64,000 bases of DNA from Arcuatula senhousia (taxonomy: Eukaryota; Mollusca; Bivalvia; Mytilida; Mytilidae): assembly GCA_963971305.1 (NCBI GenBank), contig OZ020317.1, positions 19,734,001-19,798,000 of the forward strand, given 5' to 3'. Each line of letters begins with the position of its first letter. Within the stretch, counting starts at the first letter, position 1. The notes below the pieces were generated by a model. It did not search any database and was not told the DNA's origin. It saw only the letters and a list, made by a program, of their open reading frames with translations. Below are positions 45,691 through 57,604 of the stretch, in pieces. A program made the translations under genes and the position numbers.

Positions 45691-47990
45691 TGTAGAACAA
45701 TTTAGGCTATACTATAAACTATATGATTGCGGAATACATTTAGGTATATGTGAGTACTTTTCATGGTTTTTAATTTAGAGAGTAGGGTCAAAAAGAGGTC
45801 AATGAAAAGAAGCACAGGAAGCCTGGTGCAGTGATTAGTGTACGGACCGTTATGGACGGGAACTGGAACTGTGAAGAGTTTGCATATCTTCGGGAACAAA
45901 ATATCAGAGACTCGATTGATGACTCTATTAAATGTACTAAAATATATATCTGTCATCACGAAGGTAAACAAATAATCAATCAACGTGGTCGATGAACGAA
46001 AGTTAAAGGCAAAGTTGGTACTAAATTCTAATTTTTTGTAACTACATTTTGGTGTAAAAAACACCAAAACATTGGGGACGATATTTTTTTGGATTTTGGT
46101 AGACTATATGCCTTAAAAAACATTTTTTTCAAATTGTTTATATCAACCAAGGAAACTTTGAGAAAGCCAATTTATTTAATTAAGTACTCGTTTTAACACT
46201 TGATAAGACAGTTAACTTTAAAAATAAGATCACCAATGTGTTGTATATAATTTGATGTGCAGTACAAGAAATAAATCTGGTGTCTTAAACAATTTTGAAT
46301 TAGGCAACCGGAAATTTCAATAAAAACATTATGATTTTACATAGATAGGAATGGGAAAAATACAGCAAAATGAAAATACTTTTGATATGAGACTGTAGAA
46401 TGCAAGGTCGCCTTCAAGAAATATTGACTTTAAAATTGAATATGCTTAAATTTGTCATTCATTTAAAAGAATTTATTTAATTTTCAAATCTATAAAAGTT
46501 TACTAATAGATTAAAGAAGTGGTGTGTTATTGGGGGTTTTTGAATACAGTTATTCGGTGGCTTTGAAATTTCAAAGAGAGGTTCCTAACCATGAACGGAT
46601 GGATTGTATTTATTTTGTTGTCCCCCTTTTTTGTTTAATAAAGAAGGGACCCGAAAGGGAAAAATACGGCTATTATAATTGTTTGTAAAAGGTGTGGGGG
46701 AGTTTAGTTATTGAGTTGGTGTTTAACGCCTTTGCAACTCTATATTGTTTTTTTAAAGACGATGAACATGAAAAGAGTCATAAAATGAACATGAAATTGC
46801 CACCTGATTCAGCCACCAAGGATACACACTTGTTCGCTCTGTGGGCTGAGCATTGACCCGACGTCAGATCCCCAAGACACTTAATTGCCTCTTACGACAA
46901 TCTAGGCTCCGCTGCGCGTCTATTCGCCTCATCCGGGCCCCAAGTTTGCACAATGACTTAAGTTCTAAATTACAAGATGCTCTGTAAGTTTACATTTATG
47001 GTTCTCACAATAGAATAAAAGATGAGCTTGACATCTTTTGGGACACCCCTTTCTTGGTTTAGGAATTAAGGACCCCATTTGAGCAAAAATTTAAATATTT
47101 TTGTTGTTCCCCCATCACTTTAATTTCAGTTAGCCAATTCCTATAAAATTTGACAATAATGCTCCTAATTACAGCTAAACCATAGATTGGATTGATTTGA
47201 GGACCATTCTTTTTTAGAAATAGGGGTTCAAAGGGAAACTAAAATGAAAACTTTCTTTATTTCCTGTCCGATTTTTTAAGTTTAAATCAATTATTACTTT
47301 TTTAACATAATATATCTTGTTCATCTAAGAACCGATCTACAAAAGTTTAAATAATTAATTCTTGAAATATGTCGAATGGGAGTGGCAAATTTAGCATTTA
47401 TCATGTCTTCTTAAAATTACATATTGCCATGCACATATTTTTTCATGATTTATCCCCCTTATAATGTCAATATATACCATTTTTATTTCTAGATACATGT
47501 ACAAGATGATGTAGATAATTGCAATATAAATTTGTCCCCCCTCTCTTTCGTGTGGAATAACAAAATTTAATTTCATTTATTAATTAAATTAGTTTATTGA
47601 ATTAAACTTAGAATATTTATCCACATTTTATACATTGCCAAGTCCACATTTTACATTTGAATTTAACACTATGTCTGGTAAGCTCGATTTGATTTCACTA
47701 TCGCTCGTTTAATTGTTGCGGGAATCTTTGTATATAAGCGATGTGAATATTTAGAACATTGTCAGACGATTAGAAAAGTTTAAAGAAAGCGGATAAACCA
47801 TACCAGATCCAAGATAAGTACTTTAATATAGTTAAGATAGAATTTTAAGCCTCATTTGTAACTTTAAAACAATTCGACGTTTTATTTAATATTTTTTCAA
47901 AGTTCATGTTACAGACAATCTTGGTTTATTGCATTCACATTAAACATGTTGAAAATGATAAAGTATAATTTGTTAATGGCTTTGCATACA
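45690..47990. other. No gene recognised
   Basis: AT-rich. A GC-richer patch at 46800-46945 ('ctgattcagccaccaagg' to 'tcatccgggccc') looks like an old dispersed repeat. No protein is supported. Confidence 0.45.
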
Positions 47991-47999
47991 TGTGTATCA

Positions 48000-48830
48000 T
48001 TGTTAAGGAAGCAAAGGTGTACCAAAGGGGTAATCAGTATCATAAAACCGTAAAGACAAAGAAAAAACCGGCAAACAAAAAATCATTACAACAAAACAAA
48101 CCACACAACAACATAAAACACACACGCACACAACAACAAAACCGCATTCAGCAACGCGAACTCAAGTCGAAACGAGAGTGAACTCAGATGCTCCGGAAGA
48201 GTAAGCAGTTCCTTCTTGCTATAGCAACCCGTCACGTTGCCAAAGATCGATTAAGGTAGATAGGGTGTCTATCACTGAGCATCTTTTTGCACATCTATCA
48301 TAACTAATAATTTTATAATGCTAGCTATTCTAATTGATATCTATTCCACTAGGTAAACATCAAAATGTATAATTACAACAAAAATTTGGATAAAAACCCC
48401 CTTCTTTGTGAATTTCAATATTTTCCCGTACTTTTTAAGGGGAGATAATTTGTATAGAAATAATAGGGATAAAGCACATTTTTCAATTTTTCCAAAAATT
48501 TTGCTGGTGAACTTTATTTTTTATTTAGTAAATTTAAAAATGAATACAAAACAAAAATGTTCACAATATTTTAAAAAAATCTATGGAGTAGATTTTCTAA
48601 GATGAAGAAAATTTGAATATTCCCTATTGATCCTATATTAAAAGTACCAAAATCATGCATTTTTCAAAGTCATTTCTACAAAAAATCCTCTGGTAAACTT
48701 TTATTTTTTTAATTGAAATTTAAAGTACCATTCTAGAGCTAACTGTGACCAAATTTTAAGAAAATTCTATAGATAAGTTTTTAGACACCCCATCTACCTT
48801 AAGTGTTGGTCAAATCCGGAAAGGATGAAA
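48000..48830 (-). repeat. Naiad-1 family pseudo-LTR, inverted, split by a MITE
   Basis: 48010-48250 and 48803-48830 together match the inverse of 4800-5095. The break falls exactly at the TTAA of 'caacacttaatcgat'. Confidence 0.8.
48251..48806. mobile_element. MITE inserted at TTAA in a pseudo-LTR
   Basis: The ends are TTAA-GGTAGATAGGGTGTCTA and the inverse TAGACACCCCATCTACC-TTAA. The uninterrupted relative at 4855-4866 shows a single TTAA. This gives the target duplication directly and suits a piggyBac-type mover. Non-coding. Confidence 0.85.
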
Positions 48831-49055
48831 GGTGCTTCATTGAATTGAACTAAATATGCTTGAATGAAACATTAGTATAATTTTATAACTGAAATAAACT
48901 TTAAGCTTAATTTAACCGTTTGTAACACTTTTTGTGCTTCAAATATTGTAATATATTGTTTATTACTAAGTTCAGAAGAGCACCTTTAGATAAATTAATG
49001 TATCAATATAATTAGTTCTAAATGAACGATAACCAAGATTTCAATCGCATGTTAT

Positions 49056-49316
49056 TTGAATGGCTACTTACTTAGTTTTATTTTATACATGCCTAGAATG
49101 AGAGGTAGAAGGCCTAGGCAGATAAATCAGGCGGGCATTGCCTATAGACAAAGACTGCGTTCTAGAGTACAACGCATCCAAGCAGAAGTGCAAACACCAG
49201 ACCCTCAACCACCTATGCCTGCTGATCCAGCACCCCAGGTGATACAGCGCAGGTTGGTTAATGCACTTTTCCGGAAAATCGTCCGTTTCCCGACCTTTTC
49301 AAACTTAAAAAATTAA
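49056..49316 (+). pseudogene. Gag-like N-terminal segment
   Basis: From the ATG at 49089 it reads a basic stretch (RMRGRRPRQ, RQRLRSRVQRIQAEV) and then Pro-rich PDPQPPMPADPAPQ. CAG|GTGATA at 49239 looks like a donor, so it may be spliced to the region near 50.1 kb (QDQPVMPPV). The assignment rests on position ahead of the zinc-knuckle ORF. Confidence 0.4.
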
Positions 49317-50207
49317 AAATCAATTATAAATTTATTTTATATCGAAATGAACAGAAATTGGATATGTATTTAGAAAATATGTAAATGCGTTAAAATACTG
49401 CTCATATAGTACCATAAATAAGTATCCATGACAATCATTTTGTCTGCAACATGACTTCTCAGATTTGAAAACTGTAGTTTAGCACCCTGATAAGCACCAT
49501 CAAATTGATTAAAAATCATTTATTTGGTTTTGTTGTTGATCAATTTATTTGGATTTAGGTGCTCATTGTTTATAATGTTAAGAATAATTTTAATTTTTGG
49601 ACGAAAAGAGTAAATCAGAATGAGAAAAACTGCGTTTTTCATCTTGATATCAATTTTTTTTTATAATTTTCAAAAATACAAAAGAATGAGCAGCAATTCT
49701 CAAATTCCATATTTTATGATCTATCATGTGGTAAAATTCTAAAACAATCGATGCCAATCTTCGGGGTGCTAAATCCGATTTAAGAAATGAGGTATCAAAT
49801 TTCGTCTGATTTGCCAAATAAGGTAAAAGGGGCGGGACTTAATTTCCATTAGAAATTTCTTCTATTCGGGTTTTTCTAACTATTGAGCAATATTAATAAA
49901 ATATAATGGTTTGGATAACTGTAAATTATTATGTCTGACTACATAGGACAATATAACTACAAATTAATTATCAAATCTATATGGTACAGGCATTTTATTT
50001 TTCCGAATATTCGTTGCAATAAGGGGGACAACTCTTGAAACTTTTTTATAACTTTTGGCGGGACTAACGTCATTAACATCACTGTGAGGTTCAAACAGCA
50101 CTAATGCCAGTTGTTCAGCAAGATCAACCAGTAATGCCACCTGTCCGCCACATTCTGCGCCCGAGCAAGGAAGACTTCCTCAAATAAATGCTGGATAGAA
50201 TCTACCG

Positions 50208-51001
50208 TTGCAATTCCTTCCTCAAGTGTCAAGCAACAATCAAAATGGTGAGAACTTAAACATTGATAATTCAAGCAATCCTCCAATTATAACAGCATTT
50301 TCAAATGAATTAGATATATTTGTTTCACAAAATTTGAAGGACAAAATTTGCAACTTAAAATACATTGATTTATCATTATTACTTAGACAAAATTTTCAGT
50401 TGCCAAATGATACTCAAAACTGCGTTACCATTGATAATGGCAGATACGTAGTCAATCTGTTAACAAACCAGCAAAAAGGAATATAGAAAATATTTTCATA
50501 ACGACAGATGCATTTGTAAATTATACAAAGATATTGATTTCCAGACACCCTTTTCTTGAATCGGATCTATAAATGTATATTGCGGACTCGAGCTTTGACC
50601 GTGTATATATGCATGATCAATAATTTAGGCTTAGAATGTCTTTAAATCCTACAAACTCGTGGTCTCAAATTGATGGCAATCTTTGGTTAAGATTTATTGC
50701 AAAAGGCCAGCCCTCTGCTTTTCTAATTTCTACAATGTCTTACAGTAATCAAAAACCATGTTATGATTTCAATTCTAAGCAGGGCTGTTTTAAGCGTAGT
50801 TGCACATATCGTCATTCTTGCACAAAGTGTAACTTGAATCACCCAGCCGCTCTTTGTAGCCATTATCCTAAAAAAAACTATTCTACTAATTCAAATACTG
50901 GCTCTTACAATATACAATGGGCTAATTCGCTTAATTTGAATATAAGACCTCCTTTATTAGGAGCTGCACCTACAAAGAAAAATAATTTTCTTTTCAGGTG
51001 A
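50208..51001 (+). pseudogene. Gag-like protein with CCCH-type knuckles
   Basis: The first part (50208-50486) reads FSNELDIFVSQNLKDKI and IDLSLLLRQNF. After frameshifts, MSLNPTNSWSQIDGNLWLRF follows. Then comes a Cys/His block: CYDFN, CFKRSCTYRH, CTKCNLNHPAALC. This composite knuckle is typical of proteins encoded with tyrosine recombinases in invertebrate mobile elements. It would bind nucleic acid. Confidence 0.65.
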
Positions 51002-51004
51002 CAG

Positions 51005-51253
51005 ATATAATATATGGAAACTTGGTCATTCTCCGATTAAACTTAAAGCTCTTGAGGAGTCTTTCAAACTTTATCCAAATAGAAATGATGCAAATGAACT
51101 GTTATACGGTTTTTCAAATGGATTCAAAATTAAATATGCTGGACCTAGAATGCCACTAGAAACAAAAAATCTAAAATCTGTTTTAATTAATCCAGAAGCT
51201 GCAGTAAAAGCCTTTGGATTCTTTAGATATGAATTTAAGTTGGATAAAATATG
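51005..51253 (+). pseudogene. DIRS/Ngaro-style linker segment
   Basis: SPIKLKALEESFKLYP, LLYGFSNGFKIKYAGPR and NLKSVLINPEAAVKAF are arranged as in the region just before the RT of DIRS-like elements. The frame ends at TGA about 51252. Confidence 0.5.
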
Positions 51254-51658
51254 ACCGATACCTTTGTCAGATGTAATAAATTTAGTATTGAACTTAGCAA
51301 AAAATAGATATTCGCCGTCATCCGTAAGATATTTCCAGGTTAAGTTTTCAAATGAATGTCTTGCAAATGAATGATAGCACTGAGAATTTCATCATTAAAA
51401 AACTAATAACAGGTATGCAGCATTTGAATAATCGTTTAGGCACTAGAAGACCAATAACAATTGACTTGTTAAACCGTATTATAAGTGCTTTATCATTTAC
51501 TTGTTCTTCTACTTATGAGACATCTTTGTTCGCAGCATGTTTTTTCACTTGCATTTTTTGCCTTTTTAGGAGTAGGAGAATTTGCACTTTCTAGATTTTC
51601 AGAAAGACATATGTTACATATATCTGATGCATCATTTGAGAACCAATGTATTTTGTTG

Positions 51659-53783
51659 ATGCTGGCGTCACACTATCCCGATTTTGACCCCGATGGAAAC
51701 ACGATTATGGATATTTTCAAAATCGGGAGTGATCGTATTCAAATCGCGCTATTCGTGTTGCCATCTTTTACCATCGTAGCACCATCGGCTGAAATATCCC
51801 AACTTCGGGAGCAACTTCGTAATGCCTTCCTAATTTTTTAACATGTTAAAAAAAACCGAAGGTTCGTGCGAAGGTTCTTGTTCGTGTTGTGTTCGTTAAT
51901 CCATCCTTTCTATCGTAATGCTTTCGTGAAATCATCTTCTGATTTCGTGTTGCCTTCTATGTGTCGTCGGCTTAATTTATCTTACGATGGCGGCACGAAT
52001 AAAACAAGAAGCTCTCCGAAGGTGGTGCGAAGGAAACACGGCGTCGCAAAGACCTCGCTTTGTATTCGCATATCCGTCGTAACTAATGTAATGGCATAGA
52101 GTAATGCCATGGAGATGGAAACACGGCACTGGTCAAAGCAGTACGATTTCTGAAGTAAAAAAAATATCAAACGTGTCAAAAGTGCCTTATAGGGACATTT
52201 ATTAATCCATTTCAGTTAGGGACGTGTTACAATAAATCGTTTAGAAAAAGAAAAGTTAGTACATGTATATAGCTCTGTTTCCCCCCCTTATCATTTAAAT
52301 GCAGCAGGAGGAAGACTTACAAGACCGCAGCTTATGATACAAGTATCCTCATTAATTCTTTATTCATATTTTTTTAGTTTCGAAAAATTGACAAAGGAAA
52401 TTTTAAAAAAATTGAAACTAGAATGATAAGTCTCAAAAGTACAAGAAGAAAAGACAAAACAAAGCGAAGACAGTCTGGATCTAGAATCTTCTGACGCTTT
52501 TCTTTTCGTCCTGTTCATGCTGTTCTTTCCAGCCATGCGCTTCCGTCTTTCGCGTCCTCGTCCAGGCTTTTGTGGCACTTTTTAATACTTAAATTTCAAT
52601 ATCATAAATAAAGGTTTAAACATTTAAAACTTACTTTAGTTTTTATCAGTCCCCTACCGACAAAAGCCGAAGGGGACTTTAGGTTTGCACTACGTCTGCC
52701 CGTTTGTGTGTCTGTCCGGCCCGGCCGTCTCGCTGTCACAATAACTTTTTCGCACTTTTTTTTTAAACCTTGTGTATATATATTAAACTTTAAACTGATT
52801 TTTGGTCTGTGAGTCTTACCATGATGAGTAAAAGATCAAGTTAACGCGTTGTTCCGGTCCGCAATTTTTTACAGAGTTAGGACCCTTTGAACTTTGGAAT
52901 TTCACTGAAATATCAGTTTCCCACATTTTTTTCTAAACCCTTAATCATAGTTATAAACTGATTTTGGTATGTACTGTATGCCAGTCCACCATTACGGGTT
53001 ACTGAGATCAAGTTTACATTCCGTTTCGGTCCGCAAATATTTACGGGACCTTTGGACTTACATACCGGTAAAGGACCGGTAACGAAGTTATGTATTATAA
53101 GGTTGACACGCTTTGTTCAAGAATTGTTCGCAACAGCTAAAATTGTTGAACTTTCTACATAGTTACAACATATTCTTCTTGTTTTCAGGTTATGTGTTCT
53201 TCGGTCAACTCACACGAACAAAACAAGATAAAGTAGCGTCATCTTTTTTGTTCTATCTTAACAGGCTCTACATATTAGCATATTAGCTTTAGATCAAATG
53301 TCTTATCTACTCTTACTGATCGACATCAGGGACAGCAGGGGTTTGCTTGGAGAGCCATCGTTTTAACTTGTTATCCATAAAAATACTAATTAGAGGCTGC
53401 AAAGGACAATCTATATAGACTAAATTATTTAATCTTATTCGTTGCTAATCGCGTTATTATATTTCATACTTCGTATACCCAGCGTGATGCTTCGTAGACC
53501 CATCGTATGCTAAACACGACGTCGTACAGCCGTCGTATAAATTCGTGTCTCCTTCGGATCTAATTCTCGACTAATCTTGATAACATCGTAACAACTTCGT
53601 AATCGGTTCGCATCTATTCGTATGTGCTACTTTTCTGATCGCTTAGCCATCGGTTCTAATCGTATACCCTTCGGTTTTGATTTTGATTTTTAGCAAGTTC
53701 GGGACTAACTTCGCACGAAGTTGAAATTTTAACATTCGTGTGTCCATCGTATGTCAAAATCGGGACAGTGTGACGCCAGCATG
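51659..53783. mobile_element. TIR DNA transposon T1, complete copy, inserted in the recombinase gene
   Basis: The termini are TGCTGGCGTCACACTATCCC and the inverse with one mismatch over about 28 bp. TGA flanks both sides (possible 3-bp duplication). The end at 1-233 is a second copy. Subterminal DNA is rich in CGTA and CGAAGG words. A basic 72-codon frame on the minus strand (52578-52360, MPQKPGRGRERRKRM) is the only coding hint. No transposase is seen. Confidence 0.82.
52649..53100. repeat. Dispersed repeat with GTCCCC/GGGGAC hairpin, inside T1
   Basis: 'gtcccctaccgac' and 'gccgaaggggac' pair at its left end. Two diverged subunits follow ('tgagtcttaccatgatgagt' near 52810 and 'ccattacgggttactgagat' near 52990), each with 'agatcaagttaac'-type words. 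Confidence 0.5.
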
Positions 53784-53946
53784 AGCATTCAGTCATCAAA
53801 AACCGATCAGTTCGCTAATCGCACTAACATAACTGTTCCTTTATTTGATGAAAATACCATATGCCCGGTTCGTTTGTTAAAAAGATCAGACCAAAAATCT
53901 ATGGTCCTTTATTTTGTCACTTAAATCATAAAGCGGTTACTCGTTA

Positions 53947-54903
53947 TCAATAAAGGTAATAACAAAACTGCCGAGCTTGAATGATCAATCTCATAGTCCA
54001 GAGAAAATGACAAAAACGAATCAGTCATACCGGAGAAATGGTGGATTGCAATGGTCCTGACTTGGTTCAGGCATTTCGAACGAAATGGTGGGTTAAACCA
54101 GGTTTTATGGCGCCTAACCTCCCTCTTCCATTGCGATCTTATGATCCGGTAATGACCAAAGAACACAACATAGTTGTAAGACACAATAGGGACATTGAGG
54201 TGATCATCTCAGTACAGCAGACCAGTCAAACACTAATAAAAACAATTAACTATCATATCTTTTAACTCAATTTTGAACTTTTCTACTAGTTGCTGATAAC
54301 GAAGAAAGAATTTTTTTAGTGATCGTATGAGATGTATTTTCTTATAGCCCTGCTCAAATAGTCGGTCATGAAGAAATCGGTGTCTGATCAAAAAATCTGT
54401 GAAATGTGTGCAAGCTCTGGCATATCGAATAAGTTGTGAAATATAAACACCGTATGCAGGAGAAGTAGGTATATTGCTCTGTAGATTAGGAAAATTAATA
54501 ATTTGAAAATTAAAATTGTCTCGTTTTCGTAAATTGTTGTACTGAGATGACCACCTGGGTCAAATTCGAGGTGCAAATCCAAGAAAGACGTGAAGCAATT
54601 AGATTTGGTGGTCTCTTTAATCTCCAATTCCGGAGGATATATTGAAGGAATCCAACTACCAAATGAAGCGTTATTGACAGAAAGGACATCATCAATATAT
54701 CTGAATGTAAGATTAAATGACCTTGCCTCTTTCATCTTCTTATTCTTTACGAGTCCCTGAAGAAATTCAGTCTCGTAAGAGTATAAAAACAAATCGGCGA
54801 GGAGAGGAGCACAGTTTGTGCCCATTGGAGTGCCGATTTGTTGTTGAAAAATCTCTCCTCCGAAGGTGACAAATATGTTGTCAATGAGGAAATCAAGCAT
54901 ACT
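53947..54903 (-). mobile_element. Naiad-3: 5'-truncated Penelope-like element, antisense in the recombinase gene
   Basis: It begins within the RT fingers/palm (DFLIDNIFVTFGGEIF) and runs to a 3' end with 'taataacaaaactgc' at 53950. 5' truncation is usual for target-primed insertions. The 3' 230 bp also occur at 2540-2765. Confidence 0.8.
54260..54903 (-). pseudogene. Naiad-3 reverse transcriptase fragment
   Basis: Motifs are IGTPMGTNCAPLLADLF and FRYIDDVLSVNN (YIDD). A frameshift follows at about 54520, after which the other frame gives IINFPNLQSNIPTSPAYGVY and ISQLIRYARACTHFTDF. Compared with Naiad-1 and Naiad-2 it is a third distinct sequence. Confidence 0.82.
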
Positions 54904-55109
54904 GCAAACAAGTTGAAGCAATGTTAAAATCGGCTCTGAAACTTTTAAACATGAATGAAAAAGATTACAACACCCATTCATTTCGCATTAGGGTTGCGAC
55001 CTCATTTGCTTTAAAAGGTAAATCTAAAGATGAAATTAAACAAATAGGACGTTGGATATCCAATTCCTACTTGAAATATGTTCGTATAAACTATTAAAAC
55101 ATTCAATCT

Positions 55110-55705
55110 ATCTGGATAATTGGTTCTTCAATAATTGCTAGGGCAGAACAACAAACCAAGGTTAGACCCACTGGTGCTCTTCTTGGTCTTCATAAATTGG
55201 GATACAAAGTTGTATGGGTAGGAGTACCTGGAATGGGCTGGAAACGTCTTGTCCTGCTTGTTAATACCTGCATTAGATGTTTCGGCATTCCAAGAGCCAT
55301 ATTATTTCATTTTGAAGGAACATTGGTCGGTATTCTTTGAAGAACATAATAAAGCATAATAAGTTTGCAATATACATGTATGTTGATAATCAAATGTAAC
55401 GAACATCTTCATTATTTTTTTCATCTATTTTACCTAGAACGTCATGGCGACATTCCTCAAATCATAGAGCAATGGAAAACTCTAGAAGACGAGTTAACCG
55501 TGCATTAAGGTTATATTTAAATTTCAATAACTGTTATGTAGTTTTGCATCCAGATTTGGAAGATTGCCACTCATCACTTTTTCCAGATGGTGTTCACCTA
55601 TCATTTTTAGGCAATGACATTTTTATTAACATTTTACAAGGAGTTTTAGAGCAGTTTATTTTGAAACCTTCTGTCACTTTATTCCAAGTTCAGAAGATAC
55701 GATAA
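55110..55705 (+). pseudogene. SGNH/GDSL hydrolase domain, degraded
   Basis: Block I is IWIIGSSIIARA (catalytic Ser in GSS). Then LLGLHKLGYKVVWVGVPGMG, a poor block III (FHFEGT), and after stops and a frameshift SSILPRTSWR and MENSRRRVNRALRLYL (from 55472). The final block DGVHLSFLGNDIF carries the Asp-His pair of the family. Hydrolases of this type are known in some tyrosine-recombinase retroelements; their role there is unknown. Confidence 0.7.
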
Positions 55706-55709
55706 TGAA

Positions 55710-56430
55710 TAATGATACTCATTTTACACAATAATGTAATTTCTGATAAGAATATGCTTTCAATTTAATTGAAATAAATTCATGACATTTTGCATTTCAA
55801 TTGCTGCACCTTTTGGTGCATTAATTGCATTTTCTGTTGCATTTTTATGCCTTATTTTGATGGCATGAATTGAATCTACTGTTGCATTTTTTGTTGAAGC
55901 CTTTGTTTATGGCTTGATTTTTTGGGTTGGATGATTGTTTGGTTTGGCATACTTGTGATAAAATTGGCGGATTAGCATGGTTAAAACAATGCTATTATGG
56001 CGAAATTTATCACATTTATGCTGGTTAGGATTTACCCAACAGTCGAGACTTTCACTGAATGGTTAACCTTCAATGTTACTTTATCAACTTGTTTTATGTT
56101 GGCAAATGTTATGCTTTCTCGATTAAAGTTATGACAAATCATCATCCAACCAATCAGTTGTTTGTTTTATTTTAATTCATTTTACAATCAAACTTTACTC
56201 TTTAAAACATACTGAACTATTTTACCTGTAAAAAATACAAATAAACTAATACTTTCAAATTTTGAAAATTGAATACAATGTACTTAACAGAACAAATTTT
56301 ACTGACTGTGAAAATGTTCATATACAATAAAATACATAGTAATCCTTATGAACTCAAATCAACTTATAAGAAATATTTTTATTATATCTTTTACATTTGA
56401 AAGCTATAAATTATTCGGTTTTTTGTAATT
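55710..56430. other. Probable 3' end of the YR element; no gene
   Basis: A short inverted repeat ('gggttggatgatt' at 55936 and 'aatcatcatccaacc' at 56138) may belong to its terminus. Otherwise AT-rich. Confidence 0.35.
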
Positions 56431-56434
56431 TTAT

Positions 56435-56605
56435 TAATTCTAAGGTTCTTTCTTCCCCAGACAAAGGTTGATCCTAGTCATAATATGATTTTCCAGATCG
56501 ATATTTTTGGTTTCATTGTTCTATACTCTTTATAATCATGCAGTGTCTGGGTTTTCAACATTTTGGGTAGAACAACTCTGGTAATTCGTGAATAGATATA
56601 CAGTA
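56435..56605 (+). repeat. Degenerate hammerhead repeat, copy 6
   Basis: 'taaggttctttcttcccc', 'cagacaaaggttgatc', 'tttataatcatgcagtgtct' match 12170-12290. The ribozyme core is lost after 'gggtagaacaactctg'. Confidence 0.6.
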
Positions 56606-57600
56606 CAACAAGAGACTATCCATGACTGAACAATGACAAAGACACTCCAACTCTTATGGTGGTAAGGGTTAATTTTGCACAGAAGCTGGTCTAAAGGGGG
56701 TCATATTGATCAAGCTTTACCTAGTGAAAATTTACCTGTACTTTATGGGCTGCGTTATTCCAACAGGTAATAAATTAATTTAGATCAAGATCAATCTGCA
56801 TGCTTAAAACATGTTTTAGATAAGAACATGAAATAAAACATCCAGATGACCTGCTTACAATTTAAAAACTTATGTTACAATGCATGAGGTTTTTTGAACA
56901 AGTGGGGTTAAAAAAATGTCATTGAAATTAATTTATAAGAAATGACCTGAATGTTTTTTCTGTATATTTGAAATAACATTTTAAAATGTGGAACACACTT
57001 TTGTTTAGCCTGTTCCTGCTTCACATGTAACAATGTTATTTCTTCATTCATTATTTGACAGGAAAACATAGATTGAATTAGAAGTCATAACCCTTGACTA
57101 AAACAGCAGTTTTAATGCTTTTTCAAGTTCGGACTAAGTGGTGTCATGTCAGTGGTTGTAGGTCTAAGGATTAACTTTTATGTCTATGTCAATGTTCACG
57201 GAAAGTTTCTTGGTGTACCGTAGCAGGCAAAATTTATTGTTTTTTTTTCTTTTTACATATATTTTGTATACATTGTTATTTGACAGCTTGTTTAAACTTT
57301 TTTTTAATTTGGAAAAATAATTCACCTTTTACTGGTATAATACATTAGCTTTCTTTCATCGTTTAATTTCACAATTGCATTGTACCTTTTATAAAGAATA
57401 GATGTACATGTACATGGATACATGACAGATTATGAATGAGATGATTTGACGCCATGTTATTTTTGGTCTTTTTGAGGTTGTAACCATTCAAAGAATGAGA
57501 CCTTTATTTTTAGAATTATATGGAAGCAAAAGTGAGAACAGATGATTGAAAAGACTAGATGGACATTTATGTAATGCACCTGTTAATGTAAAAAAATACT
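56605..57600. other. No gene recognised
   Basis: AT-rich, with nothing that can be supported. Confidence 0.45.
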
Positions 57601-57604
57601 GAAT

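Larger units (their letters stand above)
51260..55096 (+). pseudogene. Tyrosine recombinase, interrupted by two insertions
   Basis: The N-terminal core-binding part is ENFIIKKLITGMQHLNNRL and RRPITIDLLNRII (51370-51480). Box I follows in a shifted frame as FAFLGVGEFALS, where the catalytic Arg of the usual 'LRVGE' is Gly. The gene breaks at 51658 (T1 insertion to 53783), resumes with PVRLLKRSDQ and GPLFCHLNHKAVTRYQ (53907-53946), breaks again (Penelope-like fragment to about 54902), and ends with THSFRIRVATSFALKG, IGRWISNSYLKYVR, which has the His-x-x-Arg box and the nucleophile Tyr. Catalytically dead as read. Confidence 0.78.
49056..55705 (+). mobile_element. Tyrosine-recombinase retroelement-like unit (Gag, YR, SGNH hydrolase), decayed
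   Basis: In order it holds a Gag-like region with zinc knuckles (about 49089-51001), a segment typical of DIRS/Ngaro-type proteins (51005-51253), a tyrosine recombinase (51260-55096, twice interrupted) and an SGNH hydrolase (55110-55705). No reverse transcriptase is visible. Where one would be expected (after KLDKI at about 51253) the sequence passes straight to the recombinase. It is either an internal deletion or an RT-less type. Several stops and frameshifts show it is inactive. Confidence 0.75.

Noticed and set aside
49239..50098. Intron joining the two Gag-like parts of the YR element
   Set aside because: The GT at 49239 is good, but joining to the AG at 50098 gives an immediate stop in frame. 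An alternative AG near 50120 is possible but unproven.
52360..52578. Minus-strand basic frame MPQKPGRGRERRKRM as a transposase start
   Set aside because: There are only 72 codons and no catalytic motif or continuation. It is mentioned under T1 but not called as a gene.
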